A DNA stretch of 17,197 nt from an uncultured Eubacteriales bacterium (GTDB lineage Bacteria > Bacillota > Clostridia > Oscillospirales > Oscillospiraceae): the NCBI GenBank assembly GCA_900552475.1, contig USAC01000041.1, positions 1-17,197 on the forward strand. Direction: 5' to 3'. The position numbers were made by a program, and so were the translations under genes. Of the stretch, positions 6,105 to 11,144 are shown in pieces (position 1 is the stretch's first letter; each line of letters begins with the position of its first letter). The notes beneath the pieces were generated by a model. The model saw only the letters and a program-made list of their open reading frames with translations. It searched no databases and was not told where the DNA came from.

Positions 6105-7445
6105 ATGGCGCAGCCCGTTGTACCGGAGAGCATCGTTGTCCACCTCGGCCCGCCCGGCTCGGCGGCGCAGAACGTAACCGTGCCCTTCGCGGAGTACATC
6201 AAGAACGTCGCCTCGAGCGAGATCTACCCCACCTGGCCGGAGAGCGCCATCCGCGCGAACATCCTCGCGCAGATCTCCTTCGCGCTCAACCGGGTCTATA
6301 CGGAGTATTACCGCGCGCGGGGCTATGACTACGACATCACCAGCACGACACAGTTCGACCAGGCCTTCGTCCCCGACCGGGGCATCTTCGAGAACATCAG
6401 CCAGATCGTCGACGACATCTTCAACGACTACATCGTCCGTCAGGGACGCGTTGAGCCGCTCTTCGCCCAGTTCTGCGACGGGGTGCGCACAAAGTGCGGC
6501 GGGCTCTCCCAGTGGGGGAGCGTCGACCTCGCGGAGGAGGGCATGACGCCCTATGAGATCCTGCAGTACTACTACGGCGGCGACATCGGCCTTGTGACGA
6601 ACGCGCCCGTCGGTGGAAACGTTCCGTCGTACCCGGGGCGGCCGCTGCGGCGCGGGAGCGTCGGCGAGGACGTGCGCACGATCGAGCGCCAGCTCAACCG
6701 CATCGGGCGCAACTACCCCGCCATCCCCGCGATCACGCGGCTTGACGGTGTGTTCGGCCCGGAGACGGAGAGCGCCGTCCGGACGTTCCAGCAGATTTTC
6801 AGTCTCGATGCCGACGGTGTCGTCGGCAAGGCGACGTGGTACAAGATCAAGGAGATCTACAACGGCGTGAAGAAGCTCTCGGAGCTGACAAGCGAGGGGC
6901 TGACCATCTCGGAGACGGAGCGGCAGTACGAGTCCGCCCTCCGCCCCGGCGACAGCGGCGTCGGCGTGCGGACGGTGCGGTACTATCTGGCGTTTCTGGG
7001 GTATTTCCTGCCGCAGCTGCCGCCGATCCGCCTGACGGACACGTTCGATCAGGAGATGCTCGATGCGGTCTATGCCTTCCAGAGCGCCTACGGCCTGCCC
7101 GTCGACGGGATCGTGGGACGCGAGACGTGGAACGCGCTGCAGGATGCCTACCAGAGCACGGTCTCCCAGCTGCCGGAGAACTATCAGGACTTCGCCGAGG
7201 AGGTCTATCCGGGGCGCTTTCTCGTGGAGGGCGACCGCGGCGAGGAGGTGCGGCTCATGCAGGAGCGCCTGCGGGACATCGCCCGCGCGGGCGGGAGCAT
7301 CCCGCTCATCGCGGCGGACGGTGTGTTCGGCCCCGCGACGCGCGAGGCCGTGCAGGCGCTGCAGCGCCAGCTGGGGCTGGAGGAGACAGGCGCCGTCGGC
7401 CCGGTGCTCTGGGCGGAGATCATGACGCGGGGGCAGGGATACTAA
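6105..7445 (+). CDS. SpoIID-like lytic transglycosylase with three peptidoglycan-binding repeats (SleC-like)
   Basis: Residues about 27-159 of this 446-aa protein form a SpoIID/LytB-like domain. VPFAEYIKNVASSEIYPTWP (26-45) carries the conserved Glu39 that fits the SpoIID catalytic glutamate. CGGLSQWGSVDLAEEGMTPY (131-150) and EILQYYYGG match the SpoIID C-terminal motif. Three PG_binding_1 repeats follow at about 180-255, 278-350 and 372-440, each with a DGxxGxxT-like or related ending (GVFGPET, GIVGRET, GVFGPAT). This architecture is that of clostridial spore cortex-lytic enzyme SleC and related spore proteins, which cut cortex peptidoglycan during germination. No signal peptide is seen, as expected for a protein made in the mother cell or forespore. 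An in-frame GTG at 6099 overlaps the ribosome binding site, so ATG 6105 (AGGAGGGG, 7 nt) is used. The exact role (germination, coat assembly) is inferred. Confidence 0.75.
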   Translation: MAQPVVPESIVVHLGPPGSAAQNVTVPFAEYIKNVASSEIYPTWPESAIRANILAQISFALNRVYTEYYRARGYDYDITSTTQFDQAFVPDRGIFENISQIVDDIFNDYIVRQGRVEPLFAQFCDGVRTKCGGLSQWGSVDLAEEGMTPYEILQYYYGGDIGLVTNAPVGGNVPSYPGRPLRRGSVGEDVRTIERQLNRIGRNYPAIPAITRLDGVFGPETESAVRTFQQIFSLDADGVVGKATWYKIKEIYNGVKKLSELTSEGLTISETERQYESALRPGDSGVGVRTVRYYLAFLGYFLPQLPPIRLTDTFDQEMLDAVYAFQSAYGLPVDGIVGRETWNALQDAYQSTVSQLPENYQDFAEEVYPGRFLVEGDRGEEVRLMQERLRDIARAGGSIPLIAADGVFGPATREAVQALQRQLGLEETGAVGPVLWAEIMTRGQGY

Positions 7446-7449
7446 CTTC

Positions 7450-7478
7450 GCATACGGAAGCCTTTGGTTTCCGTATGC
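7450..7478 (+). other. Inverted repeat just after the SleC-like gene
   Basis: A perfect 10-bp stem GCATACGGAA/TTCCGTATGC with a 9-nt loop lies 5 nt after the stop codon. No T-run follows it, so alone it is not a typical terminator. It may stabilise the mRNA end or act together with the terminator 23 nt downstream. Confidence 0.5.
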
Positions 7479-7500
7479 GCGGTTCGCAGCGAAACCCCCT

Positions 7501-7546
7501 CGCAAAAAAAGAGTTGGCAGACGGTGTCTGCCAACTCTCTTTTGCG
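7501..7546. terminator. Bidirectional terminator between the SleC-like gene and smsB-like gene
   Basis: A perfect 12-bp stem GAGTTGGCAGAC/GTCTGCCAACTC (7511-7522 and 7526-7537) has a 3-nt loop. On the plus strand it is followed by TCTTTT. On the minus strand it is followed by seven T residues (plus-strand A-run 7504-7510). Outer CGCAAAA/TTTTGCG bases can pair too. It sits 4 nt beyond the stop of the minus-strand gene, so it serves both convergent units. Confidence 0.92.
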
Positions 7547-7550
7547 ATTG

Positions 7551-8480
7551 TCAAGCGAGGAACCCCTTCAGAATCGTGTCCTCCGCCTCCTCGGGCGACA
7601 GGCCCAGCGTCTCGAGCTTGAGCAGTTGGTCGCCCGCGATCTTGCCGATGGCGGCCTCGTGGATGAGCTGCGCGTCGGGACAGTTCGCCGCGATCTCCGG
7701 GATGGAGCGGATCTTTGCCTCGCCCATGATGATGCTGTCGCACTGGACGTGGCCGAAGCACTCGGCGTTGCCGACCATGCGCGGATAGAACAGCTGCTCC
7801 GAGCGGTCCTGCGCCACGGAGCGGGAGATCACGCGGCCGCGCGCGTCCTTGCCGTTGAGCTCGATCTCCATCTCGCTCGTCGCCTTCTGGTCGCCGTGGG
7901 TCAGCAGGCGCTCAGTCACGACGGCCTCGGCCCCCGCCTCGCACACAAACTTCGTGTAGCGCTTCGTCGAGTCGATGCCGCGGATCTGCACCGTCTCCAT
8001 CTGCATAGAGGAGTTCTCGCCCAGATACACGATTGTCTGCGGGTTCATGATGTTGCGGCCGGTCTCGCCGTCGGCGTCCTCACCGTAGTGCTTCTCGGCG
8101 TAGCGCACGCGGCTGTTTTTTCCGATGTGGAAGGTGTGTACGCCGTCGTGGCGGCTCTCGTCGCAGCCGGAGTTGTGGATGCCGCACCCCGCGATGATCT
8201 CCACGTCGCAGTCGTCGCCGACGTAGAAGTCGTTATACACCATCTCGGACAGGCCTGTCTTGCTGATGATGACCGGGATGTGGCACTTCTCGCCGTGCGT
8301 GCCGTCCTTGATGCGGATGTCGATACCCGCCTTGCCGTCGGCGCGGGGAGAGATGTCGATGTGCTCGGTGGACTGGCGCGCCTCGCAGCCGCTGTCCTTG
8401 CGGATGTTGAAGGCGCCCACGGGCTGACCGGTGAGGTCGGCGATTTTTTCCAGCAGCTTCGCGTCAATTTCCGTAATCAT
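7551..8480 (-). CDS. SufB/SufD-type Fe-S cluster scaffold protein, short (SmsB-like) form
   Basis: This 309-aa protein belongs to the SufB/SufD beta-helix family, whose members build Fe-S clusters with the ATPase SufC. The C-terminal core carries QCDS at 246-249, where Cys247 fits the essential core cysteine of SufB (Cys405 in E. coli), then IHEAAIGKIAGDQL (273-286) and GLSPEEAEDTI (293-303). Further cysteines sit at 91, 99, 106, 180, 241 and 267. It is about 160 residues shorter than a canonical SufB and lacks its long N-terminal region. It stands with sufC alone, without sufS, sufU or sufD. That matches the two-gene SmsCB (minimal SUF-like) machinery described in methanogens and anaerobic bacteria. 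The start is the ATG overlapping the sufC stop (ATGA), with AAAGGAG upstream. An upstream in-frame ATG at 8516 lies inside sufC and is not favoured. Confidence 0.82.
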   Translation of the reverse strand: MITEIDAKLLEKIADLTGQPVGAFNIRKDSGCEARQSTEHIDISPRADGKAGIDIRIKDGTHGEKCHIPVIISKTGLSEMVYNDFYVGDDCDVEIIAGCGIHNSGCDESRHDGVHTFHIGKNSRVRYAEKHYGEDADGETGRNIMNPQTIVYLGENSSMQMETVQIRGIDSTKRYTKFVCEAGAEAVVTERLLTHGDQKATSEMEIELNGKDARGRVISRSVAQDRSEQLFYPRMVGNAECFGHVQCDSIIMGEAKIRSIPEIAANCPDAQLIHEAAIGKIAGDQLLKLETLGLSPEEAEDTILKGFLA

Positions 8481-9220
8481 TTCTGCGCCTTCTCCTTTCT
8501 GCCCAGCACGGGACATCCGCCCAGCGTGTCCGCCAGGATCATCGGCAGCACCTCTTCGGTCGTGCCGCGGCGGGCAATCTCGCCCCCGGCCACGACGACG
8601 ATCTCGTCGGCCATGCGGATGATGCGCTCCTGATGGGAGATGATGATCATCGTATCCTTCTGCTCGCGGTGGATCTGCTCAAACGTCTCCGTCAGGCGGG
8701 CAAAGGACCACAGATCGATCCCGGCCTCCGGTTCGTCAAAGATCTTCAGCCCGCCGCTGCGCGCGAGGATCGTCGCGATCTCGATGCGCTTGACCTCGCC
8801 GCCGGAGAGGGACGTATCCACCTCCCGGTCGAGATAGTCGTTCGCGCACAGGCCGACCTTCGTCAGGTACTGGCAGCACCGGTCCTTCGAGAGCTTCTCC
8901 TCGCCCGCGGCGAGCAGGAGCAGGTCGTGGACGGTGATGCCCTTGAAGCGCGGCGGCTGCTGAAATCCGTAGCTGATGCCGAGACGCGCGCGCTCGGTGA
9001 TGGACAGATCCGTCACGTCCTGTCCGTTGTAGATGACACGGCCCTCCGTGGGCTGGACAAGGCCCATGATGACCTTGGCCAGAGTGGTCTTACCGCCGCC
9101 GTTCGGCCCGGTAAAGACCATCAGCTTGTGATCGGGAATCACAATGCTGACGTGCTTCAGGATGTCCTGCGTCCCCTCCGGGGTGGACACCTGATAGCAG
9201 ATGTTTTGCAGCTCCAGCAT
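8477..9220 (-). CDS. sufC: SufC-type Fe-S assembly ATPase (SmsC-like)
   Basis: This is a cytoplasmic ABC-type ATPase that drives cluster assembly on its SufB-like partner, not a transporter. The 247-aa protein has Walker A GPNGGGKTT (38-46), a Q-loop near Gln87/Gln88 (YGFQQPPRF), the signature LSGGE (138-142), Walker B/D-loop LKIFDEPEAGID (158-169) and switch His196. The sequences FQQPP and DEPEAGIDLW are typical of SufC rather than of transport ATPases, and there is no permease gene beside it. The ATG has AGGAGG 8 nt upstream. The stop overlaps the start of the next gene (ATGA), giving a coupled two-gene operon. A SigA-type promoter and a leader hairpin precede it. In the minimal SMS nomenclature it would be smsC. 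The choice between SufC and SmsC depends on the short partner. Confidence 0.92.
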   Translation of the reverse strand: MLELQNICYQVSTPEGTQDILKHVSIVIPDHKLMVFTGPNGGGKTTLAKVIMGLVQPTEGRVIYNGQDVTDLSITERARLGISYGFQQPPRFKGITVHDLLLLAAGEEKLSKDRCCQYLTKVGLCANDYLDREVDTSLSGGEVKRIEIATILARSGGLKIFDEPEAGIDLWSFARLTETFEQIHREQKDTMIIISHQERIIRMADEIVVVAGGEIARRGTTEEVLPMILADTLGGCPVLGRKEKAQK

Positions 9221-9267
9221 GGAAGCATCCTCCTTTTGAGGTAATCCTCTGTTTCATCGTGAAATAG

Positions 9268-9301
9268 GCCGCTTGCGCAAATGGTCGACGGCGCAGGCGG
9301 C
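9268..9301 (-). other. Hairpin in the 5' leader of the sufC-like operon
   Basis: On the minus strand GCCGCCTGCGC (9301-9291) pairs with GCGCAAGCGGC (9278-9268) with one mismatch around a 12-nt loop. It lies about 15 nt after the predicted transcript start and about 50 nt before the start codon. No T-run follows, so it is not a terminator. It could be an mRNA-stabilising or protein-binding element. No known riboswitch class was recognised. Confidence 0.5.
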
Positions 9302-9322
9302 AAAAATACCCATATAAAAAGT

Positions 9323-9351
9323 ATTTTAGCAGAAGAAGGTCAAAAAATCAA
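9323..9351 (-). promoter_or_regulatory. SigA-type promoter of the sufC-like operon
   Basis: On the minus strand TTGATT (9351-9346), a 17-nt spacer and TAAAAT (9328-9323) are present. TGC immediately before the -10 makes it an extended -10 promoter. The predicted start is near 9316, giving a leader of about 95 nt that contains the hairpin at 9268-9301. Confidence 0.8.
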
Positions 9352-9361
9352 TCCGTCTGTG

Positions 9362-9389
9362 ACCATTTTTGCCCCCAATTCATAGTATA
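9362..9389 (+). promoter_or_regulatory. Possible promoter of the ferritin-like gene, SigK-like spacing
   Basis: CATAGTATA (9381-9389) fits the SigK -10 pattern CATAnnnTA, and AC at 9362-9363 lies exactly 17 nt upstream. That is the same geometry as the element before the SleC-like pair. A SigA reading (TATAAC at 9386-9391) has no convincing -35. The start would fall only about 15-20 nt before the ATG, so the leader is very short. The evidence is pattern match only. Confidence 0.35.
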
Positions 9390-9412
9390 ACAGGAGAAAG
9401 GAGCGTTCAGTC

Positions 9413-9952
9413 ATGGAACACGAACTCAAAGCCGCCGCCGATTACGCCCGCTGCAGCCAGATTTGGCAGCGCGTGGCCCCCGGTCTCGATCCCTATCCGT
9501 CGGACTCCCCCGCCCCGCTCCCCGCCGCGCCGTCGCCGCCCGCCTGCCCCGCGCTGCAGCTCGAGCTGCTCCGCCGCTTCATCGCGGGGGAGCTTGAGAG
9601 CCGCTGCGCCTTCCTGCGCTGTGCCCGCTGTGCCCCGTCCGCCGCGGCGCGCCGCGCGATGCAGCTCTTCGCGCGCGAGGAGGGCGCGCACGCGCGCCGC
9701 CTGCAGTCCGTCCACTATCTGCTGACCGGCTCCTGCTTCCCGCCGCCCGCCGTGCAGGCCACCGCGCCGCTCCCGTGGCGGGAGGCGCTGCGCACGCGCT
9801 GGTACGCCGCCCGCTGCGCGGCCCTCGCCTATCGCCGCGCGGCGGAGGAGACGGAGGACGAGACGCTCGCCGCCGTTTTCCGCGCACTCGCGGACGATGA
9901 GACGCGCCGCGCCGACCGGCTTTTGCAGCTGCTGGAACAAAGTCTTGCATAA
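9413..9952 (+). CDS. Ferritin-like (rubrerythrin-type) four-helix protein
   Basis: This 179-aa protein is predicted to be soluble and alpha-helical, with a Pro/Ala-rich linker at about 28-47. Helices carry the diiron pattern of the ferritin-like superfamily: Glu60/Glu62 (AGELESR), then AREEGAH (87-93, an ExxH-type pair), Glu145/Glu146 (RRAAEETEDE), and DDETRR (161-166). In the last helix the usual His of ExxH is replaced by Arg166. The C-terminal rubredoxin domain of classical rubrerythrins is absent. There are cysteines at 14, 45, 64, 70, 73, 109 and 135, unusually many. AAAGGAG lies about 9 nt before the ATG. It is divergent from the sufC-like operon and 54 nt ahead of the HD-domain gene. 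Iron storage, peroxide handling or a spore-coat role are all possible; none is shown. Confidence 0.7.
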   Translation: MEHELKAAADYARCSQIWQRVAPGLDPYPSDSPAPLPAAPSPPACPALQLELLRRFIAGELESRCAFLRCARCAPSAAARRAMQLFAREEGAHARRLQSVHYLLTGSCFPPPAVQATAPLPWREALRTRWYAARCAALAYRRAAEETEDETLAAVFRALADDETRRADRLLQLLEQSLA

Positions 9953-9973
9953 GCGCGCACAAACTGCTACAAT
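9945..9973 (+). promoter_or_regulatory. Extended -10 promoter of the HD-domain gene
   Basis: TTGCAT (9945-9950), a 17-nt spacer and TACAAT (9968-9973) are present, with TGC directly before the -10 box. The -35 overlaps the last codons of the ferritin-like gene. The predicted start near 9980 lies about 27 nt before the next ATG, so the HD gene can be transcribed on its own. Confidence 0.7.
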
Positions 9974-10006
9974 GTGTCCACAAAGATTTACAGAGGAGGC
10001 ATTTTT

Positions 10007-10591
10007 ATGCGCGATGTCATCAGCCGCGAGGCCGCTCTGGCCACCCTGCGGGAGTATAACAAGGAGCCGTTTCACATCCAGCACGCTCTGACCGTAGAGG
10101 GCGTCATGCGTTGGTACGCGAACGAGCTGGGCTACGGCGACGAGGCCGACTTCTGGGCCACCGCCGGTCTGCTGCACGACATTGACTTTGAGATGTGGCC
10201 CGAGGAGCACTGCGTCAAGGCGCCGGAGCTGATGAAGAAGGCCGGCTGCGGCGACGACCTCATCCACGCCGTCTGTTCCCACGGCTACGGGCTGTGCTGC
10301 GACGTGGAGCCGGAGCACGAGATGGAGAAGGTGCTCTTCGCCGCCGACGAGCTGACGGGTCTGATCGGCGCCGCCGCGAAGATGCGCCCGAGCAAGAGCG
10401 TCATGGACATGGAGGTCAGCAGCCTGAAAAAGAAGTTCAAGGACAAGAAGTTCGCCGCGGGCTGCTCGCGCGACGTGATCCGCACCGGTGCCGAGCGTCT
10501 CGGCTGGACGCTCGAGGAGTTGATGGAAAAGACGATCCTCGCCATGCGCTCCTGCGAGGCGAGCATCAACGAAGCCATGGCAAACCTGTAA
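10007..10591 (+). CDS. HD-domain protein, predicted metal-dependent phosphohydrolase
   Basis: This 194-aa soluble protein belongs to the HD superfamily. His26 (FHIQHALTVEGVM), the His57-Asp58 pair (LLHDID, 55-60), His92 (VCSHGYG) and Asp114 (FAADELTG) are the expected metal ligands in order. The region up to about residue 125 is the HD core. A Lys-rich segment (KKKFKDKKF, 141-149) and a C-terminal helical part follow. Many short clostridial relatives are annotated only as HDIG/HD domain hydrolases, with nucleotide or oligonucleotide substrates suspected. The substrate cannot be deduced here. The ATG at 10007 is chosen over the upstream GTG at 9974 because AGAGGAGG lies 7 nt before it and the promoter start is near 9980. 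It has its own promoter and a terminator shared with the convergent SMR gene. Confidence 0.85.
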   Translation: MRDVISREAALATLREYNKEPFHIQHALTVEGVMRWYANELGYGDEADFWATAGLLHDIDFEMWPEEHCVKAPELMKKAGCGDDLIHAVCSHGYGLCCDVEPEHEMEKVLFAADELTGLIGAAAKMRPSKSVMDMEVSSLKKKFKDKKFAAGCSRDVIRTGAERLGWTLEELMEKTILAMRSCEASINEAMANL

Positions 10592-10622
10592 GAAAACGCC
10601 CCGGAAATACGATTTCCTGCGC

Positions 10623-10670
10623 AAAAAAGATGTCTCAAAGGGTCGAACCCCTTTGAGACATCTTTCTTTA
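10623..10670. terminator. Bidirectional terminator between HD-domain gene and SMR gene
   Basis: A 17-bp stem AAAGATGTCTCAAAGGG/CCCTTTGAGACATCTTT (10626-10642 and 10649-10665) with a 6-nt loop is present. It is followed on the plus strand by CTTTATT and on the minus strand by a run of T residues (plus-strand A-run from 10623). The SMR stop codon lies within its plus-side tail, at 10668-10670. Confidence 0.93.
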
Positions 10671-10988
10671 TTCCGCGGAGGTGATTTTCAGGCCGATGAT
10701 GCCGATCAGCAGCAGCGCCATGAACAGCAGCCGCGGAGCCGTGACCGGCTCGCGGAAGAGCAGGATGCCCACCAGCACCGCGCCCAGCGCGCCGATCCCC
10801 GTCCAGACGGCGTAGGCCGTCCCCATCGGGAGCGTGTGCACCGCACGCGAGAGAAAGAAGAAGCTCGCCAGCATCCCCAGCACCGTCCAGACCGTTGGCC
10901 ACAGCTTCGTAAAGCCCTCCGACAGCTTCATGAAGGTCGACCAGAAGACCTCCAGCCCGCCCGCAATCACCAGTTCAATCCATGCCAT
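10668..10988 (-). CDS. gdx: SMR-family transporter of the Gdx/SugE type (guanidinium exporter)
   Basis: This 106-aa inner-membrane protein has four hydrophobic segments (about 2-20, 30-48, 56-78, 84-103), the SMR size. Glu13 (GGLEVFW) is the proton/substrate-binding glutamate. Ser42, Tyr59 and Trp62 (GTAYAVWTGIGALGA) match positions reported for the guanidinium exporter Gdx-Clo. The GFTKLWPT stretch (25-32) is like SugE/Gdx and unlike the Qac (EmrE) subtype. Gdx proteins exchange guanidinium for protons as dual-topology homodimers, in line with a single gene here. The ATG at 10988 has AGGAGG 7 nt upstream; the longer frame from 11006 would place the ribosome binding site inside the protein. 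It has a private promoter and an attenuated leader that looks like a riboswitch. The substrate is inferred from family features. Confidence 0.85.
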   Translation of the reverse strand: MAWIELVIAGGLEVFWSTFMKLSEGFTKLWPTVWTVLGMLASFFFLSRAVHTLPMGTAYAVWTGIGALGAVLVGILLFREPVTAPRLLFMALLLIGIIGLKITSAE

Positions 10989-11109
10989 ATTCGTTCCTCC
11001 TGACAAAAAAATCCGGCGTCTGTCTGCGCACCTTCAAAGGCCTAACGGTGCACAGGCAAACGCCGGTCATACCGACCCGGCGGCCGGCATGCACTTGATA
11101 AATCTGGAT
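10989..11109 (-). promoter_or_regulatory. Attenuated leader of gdx, candidate guanidine riboswitch
   Basis: The roughly 120-nt transcript leader can fold two ways. In fold A, P1 GTGCA (11094-11090) pairs with TGCAC (11052-11048). It encloses P2 CGCCGGGTC (11082-11074) pairing with GACCGGCG (11068-11061), with one bulged G and loop GGTAT. In fold B, the 3' strands of both stems are consumed by the 20-position terminator stem. The folds exclude each other, so a ligand that stabilises fold A would turn the gene ON. The loop GGT could pair with ACC after P1. Hallmarks of guanidine classes I, II and III were not found. Guanidine-IV (mepA motif), known upstream of Firmicutes efflux genes and working as an ON switch, is the best candidate, but I could not match its consensus from memory. 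Confidence 0.65.
11005..11066 (-). terminator. Terminator inside the gdx leader
   Basis: On the minus strand a 20-position stem, with 19 paired including wobbles (11066-11047 with 11032-11013), has a 14-nt loop. It is followed, after one A, by seven T residues (11011-11005). It lies directly before the gdx ribosome binding site, so it blocks the gene unless an alternative fold forms. Confidence 0.93.
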
Positions 11110-11115
11110 AAAGCT

Positions 11116-11144
11116 ATTTTACTTTACAATGGGCGGAATGTCAA
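11116..11144 (-). promoter_or_regulatory. SigA-type promoter of gdx
   Basis: On the minus strand a perfect TTGACA (11144-11139), a 17-nt spacer and TAAAAT (11121-11116) are present. The TGA stop codon of the upstream MATE gene is part of the -35 box. The predicted start is near 11109, giving the leader described separately. Confidence 0.85.

Noticed and set aside
5949..7505. Minus-strand open frame (518 codons) opposite the SleC-like gene
   Set aside because: The plus-strand frame has clear SpoIID-like and peptidoglycan-binding motifs and ribosome binding sites; the minus frame has none.
8481..8516. Earlier in-frame ATG for the SufB-like gene
   Set aside because: It would add 12 unconserved residues overlapping sufC. 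The ATGA overlap start has a proper ribosome binding site.
7464..8633. Plus-strand open frame opposite the smsB-like gene
   Set aside because: It begins inside a terminator and is antisense to a conserved Fe-S scaffold gene.
9407..10624. Minus-strand open frame (405 codons) opposite the ferritin-like and HD genes
   Set aside because: It spans two recognisable plus-strand genes and their promoter, and no domain is seen.
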